Source: Diphasiastrum complanatum
Lineage: Eukaryota; Streptophyta; Lycopodiopsida; Lycopodiales; Lycopodiaceae
Reading direction: 5' to 3'
Length of the DNA: 64,000 nt
Assembly (NCBI GenBank): GCA_029204225.1
Contig: CM055103.1
Location: 44,030,604 to 44,094,603 of the forward strand
Both the position numbers and the translations under genes were made by a program. The notes under the pieces were generated by a model. The model was not told where the DNA came from. It ran no database searches and was given only the letters and a program-made list of their open reading frames with translations. How positions within the stretch are numbered: position 1 is the first letter of the stretch; the number at the start of each line of letters is the position of its first letter. Below, one piece after another: positions 1 through 9,372 of the stretch.

Positions 1-1919
1 TGTAAGTAAGAGCAGGTAAACGAGACAAAGCATCAGCAACAGCGTTACTTTTACCAGGCTTATAATGAATATCAAAATGAAAGGACTGTAAAAACTGAAG
101 CCAACGGTACTGACAATCACTAAGATCCTTTTGTGTATACAAATAACGAAGTGACTGGTGATCAGTAAAAACATCAAACGGAACACGATACAGATAATGA
201 CGCCACTTCTTTAAAGCAAAAATGATAGCAAGCAACTCTTTTTCATGAGTGGAATAGTGCTGCTCATACGAACGAAGACGACGGGATTCATATGCAATAA
301 CACACTGACGCTGACATAACAAAGCACCTAATCCTGTGGAACTAGCATCAGTCTCAACAGCAAAACGCTGGGAAAAATCTAGAAGACATAAAACAGGGGC
401 AGTGGTAAGCTTGACCTTCAAAGTATCAAAAGCTGACTGACATGCGGGAGTCCAAGCAAACGAAGTTTCCTTTTTCAACAGAGCATGCAAAGGAGATGCA
501 AGAGTGGCAAAATAAGCAATTAGTTTACGAAGATGGATAGCAAGACCAAGAAACATACGAACATCATGAACATCAGCAGGCACAGGCCATGAAAGAATAG
601 AACGGACCTTACAAGGGTCGAGACGAACAGTACCATTAGTAACAAAAAAGCCCAAAAACTCGATTTGTACAACAGCAAAAGAACATTTAGAATGTTTAGC
701 ATACAGATGATGAGTAACTAACAAAACAAAAACAGAACGAACGTGCTGAACATGAAGAGAGAGAGTGGTGCTATAAATGAGGATATCGTCAAAATAAACA
801 ACGACACACTTTCCAAGCAGAGGACGAAAAATGTTATTCATGACATTATGAAAAGTGGGCGGGCCATTGGTAACACCAAAAGGAAGGACACGAAACTCAT
901 ACAGACCAAAGTGGGTACGGAAAGCTGTCTTGTGCTCATCAGGAGGATGCATACGAATCTGGTGATAACCGGAACGGAGGTCAAGTTTAGAAAAGATCTT
1001 GGCTTGGCCTAACTGGTCAAACAGGTCATCCATATGAGGGATAGGGTACTGATTACGGATAGTAAGTCTATTTAAAGCACGATAATCAAGACATAGACGT
1101 TTAGTACCATCCTTCTTATCAATAAGTAAAACACGAGCACCAAAAGGACTGTGGCTAGGAACAATAAGGCCTTGACGTAATAAATCAGACACCTGACGCT
1201 GGACTTCCTCGCGCTCAACAATAGACATACGAAAAGGAGGACGAGAAGGAGGTGATGCAGAGGAAACAAGGTCTATATGGTGGTTGACATCTCGTAAAGG
1301 TGGTAACTGAGTCGGCTCTCTAAAAACATGCTCAAATTCACGCAACAGTTCAGGAAATACCTGTGGCAAAGGTGGTGCATCCGCAATAGGCTGAACTGGC
1401 TGAACTGAAAGAATAGCCGCATAGTGGGCCTTCGGGAGGCTCCGTATGAACTGCTTCCCGGAAATAAGCTGATTGTCCTGCCGAGAATCAATACCGGAAA
1501 ATATATGCTGAGTACCATCATGAGAGAATGTCAATGTCTGCTGCTGGAGGTCTACTGTAACCGCACCAAGGGATGCAAACCAATCAGCACCGAGGATAAG
1601 ATCGTACCGTGTAAGTGGAATAATATGAAAATCTACCTGACCAAGGAAGTCTCCAATCCGATATGAAAGCTGCTGATACATCTGTGTGCTAGGAAAAGAG
1701 TGTGCGCTGGCAACCTCAACATGCAGGGGATGAGGCGTAGTGATTGGCATAGCACGAATGCGTATAGTAACATGACTGCTGAGAAACGAGTGAGTGCTAC
1801 CCGTGTCAACAAGGGCAATAAACTCACGACCAGTGATACGTACGCGAAGACGGATATGGCGTGGACCCGGCTTACCGGCCCAAGTAGCATAAGCAAGCTG
1901 AGCATGGCATTCAGCTAGA
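1..1919 (-). CDS. Ty3/gypsy pol: protease, reverse transcriptase, RNase H (cut by left window edge)
   Basis: This is the pol region of an LTR retrotransposon that copies its RNA into DNA for integration. Reading leftward it encodes an aspartic protease (ALVDTGSTHSF near 1,800-1,830; ILGADWF near 1,590), then reverse transcriptase (SPFGARVLLIDKKDGTKRL near 1,090-1,150; LDLRSGYHQI near 960-990; catalytic VVVYFDDILIYS near 770-800), then RNase H (ETDASSTGLGALL near 330-370; FTDHQSLRYL near 140-175; ADALSRLP near 10-40). I see no in-frame stop from about 1,917 to the left edge. It is read in the +1 frame relative to the upstream gag, whose stop lies at 1,920-1,922. Integrase would lie left of the window. 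The domain order is that of Ty3/gypsy. The intact motifs suggest a comparatively young copy. Confidence 0.9.
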
Positions 1920-2861
1920 TCAGGGGGAGGGAACAGGCTCAGTGGGTGTGGCAAACTGATCAACAGGTGGGTCATCATCAAGAATATGAAGGCATATGGC
2001 AGAATCAGGACTATCATCAGGTGTGTCAGCATCATGGAAATAGACGGCAGTAGCAGTGGCAGGCTGTCGGCAATCACGGGTGATATGATCATAACTCTTA
2101 CAGTTGAAACATAAGCGCTTTTCACGGATCTCAGACATCTCAGGCTGTGAGTAGCGACGAACAAAAACAGGACGAGGAGAAAAAGCAGGACGTGGTGCAG
2201 CAGGAAGAGTGGACGAAGGTGAACTGACAGATGTGGGACTAGCAGAGGATGGAGAGGAAAAAATAGGACGTGTGAAAGGACGCGAAGGACGAGAAACAAA
2301 GGAAGAGATGGGAGAGTACTTGTGCTACAGTGCGGTAGCAAGGGAGATGGTGTGAGCTGTCATAAACTCTGTCCAACTAGCAAGGCCAGGGTGTGAAGCC
2401 GTCTGGCGAAACATGCGCCACCAAGTAGCAGCACGGCTCTCCAAATGTAAAGCAGCCAAATGTATCCGCTGAATGTCAGTCTTAGGAAACATAAGGAAGT
2501 AGGTCTCAAGCTTAGGATACCAATTCTCGAGTTCATTCCCATCGGATGACCCAGAATACACAGTAAGTTGAACCTTATTCTTAAAGTCTCGTGGCAAAGG
2601 ACCAGAAGATGAAGGAGTCTCGGGTGGTGGAAATGTACGCTGTGGGGGAACAGGTGGAGATAGTGGAGAAACACTGGACTGTAATGATAGTGTAGCAATC
2701 TGGGCAGAAAGAGCAGTGAATGTCTCTCGTAACTCTTGGCGTAAATCAGTGCGTACATCACTCGTGGCTTCCCTAAGATGATCTCGGAATTCATGCCGTA
2801 CTTCGTCAAGGTAAGTGGAAGACGGTATGCAAGGCTCAGAAGATGTAGGGGAAGTATCCAT
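1920..2861 (-). pseudogene. Ty3/gypsy gag with one nonsense codon
   Basis: This is the capsid/nucleocapsid gene of the gypsy element whose pol follows. The start is the ATG at 2,861-2,859 (MDTSPTSSEP). The N-terminal part has coiled-coil-like charged stretches (DEVRHEFRDHLREATSDV) and a typical gag core (ENWYPKLETYFLMF; LESRAATWWRMF). A TAG at 2,327-2,325 interrupts the frame. The same frame then continues for 134 codons through a Ser/Pro/Arg-rich linker to a CCHC zinc knuckle (CFNCKSYDHITRDC, near 2,065-2,110) and ends at a TGA at 1,922-1,920. Resuming in the same frame to a perfect zinc knuckle points to a single recent nonsense change, probably CAG to TAG; read-through is less likely. Pol starts within a few bases in the +1 frame. 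Confidence 0.8.
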
Positions 2862-4070
2862 GGTCAAGGAATGCAGGAAGTGAAGAGAGTGTAAGAAAAA
2901 CTGAATATCGGAGGGAGCGGACTTTTGTCGTCACCCCAAATACGCTTTAGGTACACAAACGACACTAAGAGCAAGAAAGGAAATGACAAATGTCAAGAAA
3001 AGGTGTGGAAAGCAAGGAAAAACCAGCAAAGATACCTCTCGATAGAGCTCCAAGCGTGTGCGAAGAGCTGGCTGGAAAATGTGACCACAAGGAGAATGAA
3101 AGTGGGCATTGGACAGCCTCCAATCAATGCTGAAAATATGGCTGGAAATCTGTGGAAAACGTGATGAAATAGGGCGATGGACAGCCTCCAATCAAAACTG
3201 AAATATGGCTGAAACTCTGCTGGAACAATGGCTGAAAAATGTGACGAAGTAGGGCGCTGGACAGCCTCCAATCAATGCTGAAAAGATGGCTGGGAATCCT
3301 CTCCTTGAATCAAATGGAGGATTCAAAAAAAAAAAAAGAGGGAAAGGATTTGGAACTCGTGCGGCAGAAATAATGTGCCCAAAAAAAAAAAAAAAATTCC
3401 GGCCGCCAAATTTAGCGGAAGTACTTCCGCTAGCTATTTGCTAAAGCTCCGCCAAGGAAAATGCTCTGATGGGAGTTGGTCCTCCTCCAAACTGTGCTGA
3501 ATGTTGCTGAAGCAAAGAGACGAAAGCCCTCAGCAAAGAGAGAAAAATCAGCAAGGAAAATGGGCACCCAATCAGAAAATCAGATCTGAAATTCAGCAAT
3601 CAGGAAAGTGCTTGATCGAAATCTCAGGTGTTGAATCAATGAAGCATAAAAGACAGCAATAGACTAAAGCCCTACAAGCAATAGACAAGACAATAGGTTC
3701 TCCCACGAAGAGCCCAAGCAATACCAATCAATAATCTGAAAAATGAGTATACAAATGCCTCTATAAATACCCTACCAATGAACCCTAAAATAGGAATTCA
3801 AAAGTAAAGGGAGGCAAAATGTGGAGGGAAAATAGTGCGCCCTCCTACGGGCCCCCACTCCACATATAACCATATAATAAGGGCCCAAGGCCAGTCAATG
3901 TCATAAAGTGCGGGTCATAAGCATATAAAAAGGCTCTGGGGCCTGTACATGACTAATATAAAATGCGTAACCAGAAATATACATAACCAACAGTAAATGT
4001 AAAGAGGCCTGCGGAATATATGCAGAGTAGCCCAGTAGGCCTGTATCCTGTAGTCCGTAACTATCACGAA
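2862..4070 (-). repeat. Leader and probable 5' LTR of the minus-strand gypsy element (limits uncertain)
   Basis: This is the upstream flank of the gag gene and has no convincing ORF. On the minus strand a TATA-like TATTTATAGAGG lies near 3,762-3,773. ATCAGAGCATTTTCC near 3,459-3,471 matches the distal eight bases of the usual initiator-Met primer site (TGGTATCAGAGC), but its first bases differ. I infer an LTR to the right of about 3,480 and a leader to the left. I could not find a second LTR or clear TG/CA ends, so the boundaries are guesses. A-runs lie near 3,328-3,340 and 3,380-3,396. Confidence 0.3.
3111..3300 (+). repeat. Three degenerate tandem copies of a 68-80 bp unit in the gypsy leader
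   Basis: The string GGACAGCCTCCAATCAA recurs at 3,111, 3,179 and 3,259, each time followed by a ...CTGAAAAnATGGCTG... stretch and each time preceded by a GGGC(A/G)-type tract. Spacing is 68 and 80 bp. It lies between the gag start and the inferred primer site, a place where plant gypsy leaders often carry short tandem repeats. Confidence 0.75.
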
Positions 4071-4079
4071 TATAAATTT

Positions 4080-4220
4080 TGTTTTTTTACGATTATTTAG
4101 AAGGAAAAAACAACAATTCGGATCGCAATTCGCTGTTTTTTAGAATGATTTGCGAACCGAGAATCCAATCGCAATTCACGAATCGCAAAAAAAAAAAATT
4201 TGCGAATCACAAATTTTTCC
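4080..4220. repeat. AT-rich stretch with repeated GCGAAT/ATTCGC motifs
   Basis: Short motifs of the form GCAATTCG, TTGCGAA and ACGAATCGC recur in both orientations (near 4,120-4,215) around A and T runs, so the stretch can fold back on itself. It separates the two minus-strand gypsy remnants. It could be a fragment of a small foldback element, but I see no target duplication. Confidence 0.3.
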
Positions 4221-4479
4221 TTTTTTGCCATCTCCCAATCAACATATGACACGTGTCCTTTGATCAGTCAACCCCTACATTTTAAGAAGTCAGTCCAACA
4301 GACCAAAAGTGACCCAATACCCCTTTGCCATTTCAGACTTAGTCACTAACAACTTTGACCCATTTTAACATAGCAATGTACAATCGTCTCCACAGGCTAG
4401 TGACTTAGCCATTTATAATTGAAATAAACATTTTTACAGATACAATAGGTAAGGATTCAAAATACATGTGACATCCCTT

Positions 4480-6600
4480 CCCCTTAGAAGAATATTCCTC
4501 AACGGCAAAATTTGGATATTGTGCATACACCCTATCCATTGTCTCCTAGGTAGCATCACTGAGAGGGTGGCTAACCAAGTACTCACTGAGCAAAAGATTC
4601 GGCAATTGTCTTTCCCTCTTGTTCAATACTTTTGTTGGTCCATGCAACACCTCCCAATGCTCCTGAAACAAAACAAGTCCATCAGCCAACAAGTTATCAT
4701 CGACATCGTCATGTAAAACCTTCTTTAAGGTGAAACATAAAAAACAAGATGCACTCTAACAGGTAAACCCAATTTATACGCAACGCCATTTATCTTGTTA
4801 ATGATTTCAAAGTCCACAAAATCTGGGGACAACTTGTAGCACTTCCCTGTCTTTAGAGAAGTTGAGTCCGTTGGAACCCTAAGAAACACCATATCTCATT
4901 TCACGAACTCTCTTGGCGTACGACTTAGATCAACCTAAATTTTTCCTCGATCCATTGCCGTTGTCATATTTGGCTTAGCTACCTTTAACATCATTCATGT
5001 GAGTTAGAGATTCCACGTCACTAGGCAAATAACTACCATAACAGGCATGGCTAGCCTAAATCCATAGTTAAGCTTAAAAAAACTCATTTTTGTAGAAGCA
5101 TTCTTTTTTATCATTATAAGCAAACTAAAGCAATGCTAAATAACACTCCCACTGTGTTTGCTTCACACTCACATGTGCGTGAAGCATATCTTCAAGTGTT
5201 TGGTTAATTCTCTTAGTTTGTCCATTAGTCTCGGGATGATCATTATTGCACCTCGAACTTGTCAAATACTACAGTCCAGAAATTGCCAATAACACGAGAA
5301 TTTCTACTACACAATATATCTAGCTATTTCATGAAAGTCATACTTTCCCATCTCCCTTTTGGAACAAGTAGTGGGTGTCACAATCCAGGCACTTTAATCC
5401 TTTCAGCTTTGCCTAATATTGAAAACAATGTGTCACACAAAAATTTATATATTCTTAAGCTCAAGCCATCAAAAGTTACAACAAATCAACTCATAGGTCT
5501 AGGATGACCAGCAATAGCACTAGGACAGTTGTGACAAAAATGTAAGATTTTCTTACGTAGCTCCTCACAAGTTGAAACTATAGTCCTACCATATCTCTTC
5601 ACTAAACCGTCTTCTATGGTATACTTAAGAAGAGCTCTCTCCCAGAGACTCTGCATGGCCATGACTAACCTCCCGTTCCACTCCCTTACAGTATCTTGTT
5701 CAAACCTTGATAGATCATAGTCCCCATACATACACCATGATCCATCCTTCTTTTTCATGAGAATGATCGAAGAGGCAAAAGGGGAAAAACAAGGTCAAAT
5801 ATGCCCTTTGGCTAGATAATAGTATCAATTCAATCTTATGTTGACATTCCTCTTAGGTGATAAAATAGATGGAAACTCCCTCCTAATCTCTTGATCCAGA
5901 TTGGCAACAATAATAGTTTACACTACATGCTACTCTAGACAAATCAAATAGAAAGCAAACATACACGTACTCACAATGAATCCTATGCAACCGTGTAGCT
6001 GAAACAAGTGGTCTACTAGGAGGCACATCCTGCTCTTCATGAATGGAATGAGTCACACCACTCATACACCTGAATATCCTGGGCTATTTGTGGCTTTCGC
6101 ATTGTGTGCTAGCAAATGCCCAGCACCACATCAAACTGCACAAGCCGTATTATCTCAAAATCCAACTTTTTTGTATAACTTTGTACAATTAGAGGAATGC
6201 CCACAACCCTAGAATCCCAAATCTTTGTACCCTTTTCATCAGCCATTTCTAATGCACCAGTACTGGGATGGTTGTGTGCTCACACCTAACTTTCGTACCA
6301 AAATTGTCCTGGCTTAACAAAGAGAGAAGTGTTAGGAAATTGATACCCTTGGCGAGCTAATTTCGATCGAAGTGTCGGTGGAACCACGTCCACTCTCCTA
6401 ACAATTGAAACATTTCATGAGGCGCGAAACATCAAGATTGGCTTGCTAGACTTTTTCCACTGTCATAGGGTCATGAACTAATCCACCCGAAGATTGTACG
6501 TGGTGCACATTTGGTTACAAGGACATTCGTTTCACCTATGTTGCCCCAAGAATCCAAAACAAAGGTTCTCCCTTTCTGCACAGCTCTAGTCTTGTGGCAA
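4480..6600 (-). pseudogene. Decayed chromovirus-like Ty3/gypsy polyprotein with the RT/RNase H core deleted
   Basis: Reading leftward: a protease remnant ending in VQFDVVLGIC near 6,090-6,120; the start of reverse transcriptase (KKKDGSWCMYGDY, 5,717-5,755); then, in the same open frame, an integrase zinc-binding region (TIEDGLVKRYGR and ILHFCHNC...AGHP, 5,490-5,640). Next come an integrase core remnant (NDHPETNGQTKRIN, 5,205-5,245) and the integrase C-terminal part (KINGVAYKLGLPVRVHLVF, 4,745-4,800). A chromodomain-like end follows (KVLNKRERQLP...SEYLV...DAT, 4,535-4,635). Frameshifts and stops are frequent. The fusion of RT directly to the integrase finger means most of RT and all of RNase H are gone. 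The chromodomain-like tail places it in the chromovirus branch. Confidence 0.75.
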
Positions 6601-6822
6601 CAACATTGAAAGACACTAACCCTTTGAACATTAAGCTGCCCATACAAACCTTTGCCCTTGGGAGTGCTGCACCCTTGTCTTTTTGGTCACCCAAAGATTG
6701 CCACTGGCTAGTTTGACCCTCGAACTTTCTGTTTTTGTTTCACTTGCCCTTGTGTCCAAAGGGCTAGTTACTCGTAGTAGCTACTACAACAGGATCTGGA
6801 CCTCTCTTGCCATCCCCTGGCG

Positions 6823-7824
6823 CTTACTGGCACGTTAGAAGGGGTAAAGGGCAAGGGAGCCCCTCGAAACCCTAGAACTGGGCGCGCAACAACGAAGGAA
6901 AAATAACGAAGGTGGGAGGATCTTCACTAGCATTGCGCAAAAACAGGTAAATTGCATAAGCATGTGAGGTTATTGTTTTACATTGCTAATCGCCAGGGCT
7001 ATATTTATGAGGGAATAACATCTATTTGCAGCATTGGGGCTTCTATCAGTCATTAGCTATAGGATGGTGGTAGATTTTGAGGGTGACATGGAGTAATTAA
7101 AACTGGCTTTTGGACATTTAGAAGTTGCTTCTGATGATGCATTAGCGAGCAGGACGACGATTGCATTGTGTGCATGGATGCTGGCTCCTTCGTCCTGGTG
7201 GATTGCAGCTCTCTTACTTTGCTCTCCTGCTAGCTACCAGGCGGATGCCATTGGTGTCACTGTATTGCTTAATACGATGATAAATAGCTGCTAAACTGGA
7301 ATGGCCTTTCTGGTTATCTTCATCGACGGGGCCCAGAAAGGCCATTCTAGTTTAGCAACTATTTATCATCGTATTAAGCAATACGGTGACACCAATGGCA
7401 TCCGCCTGGTAGCTAGCAGGAGAACAAAGTAAGAGAGCTGCAATCTACCAGGACAAAGGAGCCAGCATCCATGCACACAATGCAATCGTCGTCCTGCTCG
7501 CTAATGCATCATCAAAGCAACTTCTAAATGTCCAAAAGCCAGTTTTAATAACTTCATGTCACCCTCAAAATCTACCACCATCTTATAGCTAATGACTGAC
7601 AGAAGCCCCATTGCTGCAAATAGATGTTATTCCCTCATAAATATAGCCCCGGCGATTAACAATGTAAAACAATAACCTCACATGCTTTTGCATTTTACCT
7701 GTTTTTGCACAACGCTGTTGAAGATCCTCCCACCTTAGTTATTTTTCCTTCGCTGCTGCGCGCCTAGTTCTAGGGTTTTGAGGGGCTCCCTTGCCCTTTA
7801 CCCCTTCTAACGTGTCAGTAAGTG
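6823..7824. repeat. 1 kb near-perfect inverted repeat (arms about 491 bp, 19-base centre)
   Basis: The left arm 6,823-7,313 and right arm 7,333-7,824 are reverse complements with only scattered mismatches. For example CTTACTGGCACGTTAGAAGG on the left matches the complement of the right end with one change. The centre 7,314-7,332 is unpaired. A transcript through it would form a very long hairpin. I see no target-site duplication and no transposase. The arm carries an exon/intron-like CAG|GTAAA near 6,944-6,951 but no long ORF. It could be a captured, inverted gene fragment, a foldback element or an inverted duplication. Confidence 0.9.
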
Positions 7825-8984
7825 CTAGCGCTTTCTGGGGAAACTCAACTCACCTGTAATGTGAAAACGTGGGGCTGCAAGGAGCGCTGCCTTTGGACTT
7901 GCACAATCTTTAAAACCTTTGGTGCCTAGGTATACAAGATAATCTCTATCTTGTTGGAGTGGCCTCAGATTTCTCTACACAGACCATCTTAATAACAATA
8001 ACTTTGAGCAATCTCCCTTGCGTTTTTTCAAGGTTTCAAAAGCTTAGTAGAGTATATTTAAATCACATCAATTTCACTAGGGGCAATATATGGGTGCCAC
8101 AATCAGATCTTTTGGACTCTGATCTCTTGGCCTTTCTTCCAGTATTCATTCTATCCTTCTGGTCTTAGGGTCTGGTCACAGATCAAGTATGACCTCTGAA
8201 GACTTAGTCACCAGAGACCCAACCAACCATTAGATATGGGGTTGACCAGTGACCAAGATAGTAACTAAACGCGAGATATGCTGTTGACCAGTAACCAGAC
8301 TTTTAAGTGTTTGAAAATTGTTACAAACATTTGAAACCTTTTCTCCTTTTCCTAGTGGCCTGTATATACGAATTGAACATGAATGATTATAAACCCACCT
8401 TTTTAACAACATTATTTGGTGTGCACAACTAAAAAACTGGAGAGCCGATTTTGAGCATGATTTGATGATGCACATCGTTAATAGAGAGGTTACAAGCCCT
8501 ATCTTCGAGGAATCCCAATAAAACAAGTAAGAAGGAGAATCTGGAAGGGCATTGTTATAAACCTTGAGAAGTAGGGCCGAGGTACTATGTGGGTAACCAA
8601 GCTAACCATTTACCGTAAGAAGTTGTAATGTGCCAAGCCTGCTTAACAGAATGGGTTTTGTGAGGATGGCATTCGCCCTTTTGTGCAAAAGGAGCGATTA
8701 GATGATTTGTGGGGAGCCATATAAATGGCCTTGAATCATGAGGATGCTTGCACGATGAAGATAGCCAGCGGACCAGTTAGTTATATGCCAGTTGTTTTGC
8801 ACGAGCCTACTGTTTTTGTCTCAGGTTTTGAGGCCCTCCCTCCTGCCCCTTCTTTTCCTCTTCTTTTTCTCTTTTTCAAACGTGTCCTTCCCTCACCCTT
8901 CAAACGTGAGCCGCCCCTCCCTTCCGCTGGGGCTTCCGAGCACGCCCCTCCCTCGCCCTCTAGCACCTGACGCGTGTCGGTCAC
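7825..8984. other. No recognisable gene
   Basis: Mixed-composition sequence follows the palindrome. A short imperfect repeat, GTTGACCAGTGACCA versus GTTGACCAGTAACCA, occurs near 8,231 and 8,283. From about 8,820 the sequence becomes a pyrimidine-rich tract (CTTTTTCTCTTTTTC) leading into the GC-rich repeat. No protein family was recognised on either strand. Confidence 0.5.
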
Positions 8985-9245
8985 TAGGTGCCCGTCAAAA
9001 AATCAGGGTGCGCCTGATTTTGGCGGGCGGCGCCAGCGCCCGGCACCCGCAGGTGACGCCGGGCAGCCACCAACAAGGTGCTAGGCAGCCCAGGTGCCGT
9101 CGGGCAGGGCATGGGCATAGTAGCACCGGGCAGCCGCCAACAGGGTGCCAGCAGCCCAGGTGGCGCCGGGCAGGGCACGGGCCGTCACAGGCGGCATCGG
9201 GCAGCCGCCAGGCAGGGTGGGTGGTGCCGGGCACCACAGGCACAC
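8985..9245. repeat. GC-rich degenerate tandem repeat
   Basis: Units built around GCCGGGCAGCCGCCA, CAGCCCAGGTG and GGGCAGGGCA(T/C)GGG recur about every 25-60 bp. The composition contrasts strongly with the AT-rich surroundings. It opens reading frames on both strands by composition alone, so I do not call a gene. Confidence 0.6.
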
Positions 9246-9331
9246 ACACAAACACACAGATATGTAAGATTGGGGGGGAGTTTCTGTATATATGCCCTCC
9301 TGAAAAAACACTGATAATGCTTATGGGATAG

Positions 9332-9372
9332 AAATTGGCTGCCTGGACACGTGGCGTCCAGGCAGCCAATTT
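9332..9372. repeat. Perfect 17-bp inverted repeat hairpin with a G-box-like loop
   Basis: AAATTGGCTGCCTGGAC (9,332-9,348) is exactly complementary to 9,356-9,372, with the seven-base loop ACGTGGC. Stem and loop together read GACACGTGGCGTC, a G-box/ABRE-like core. An A-run follows at 9,373. It might be a terminator-like fold, a MITE end or a regulatory palindrome; the sequence does not decide. Confidence 0.75.
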
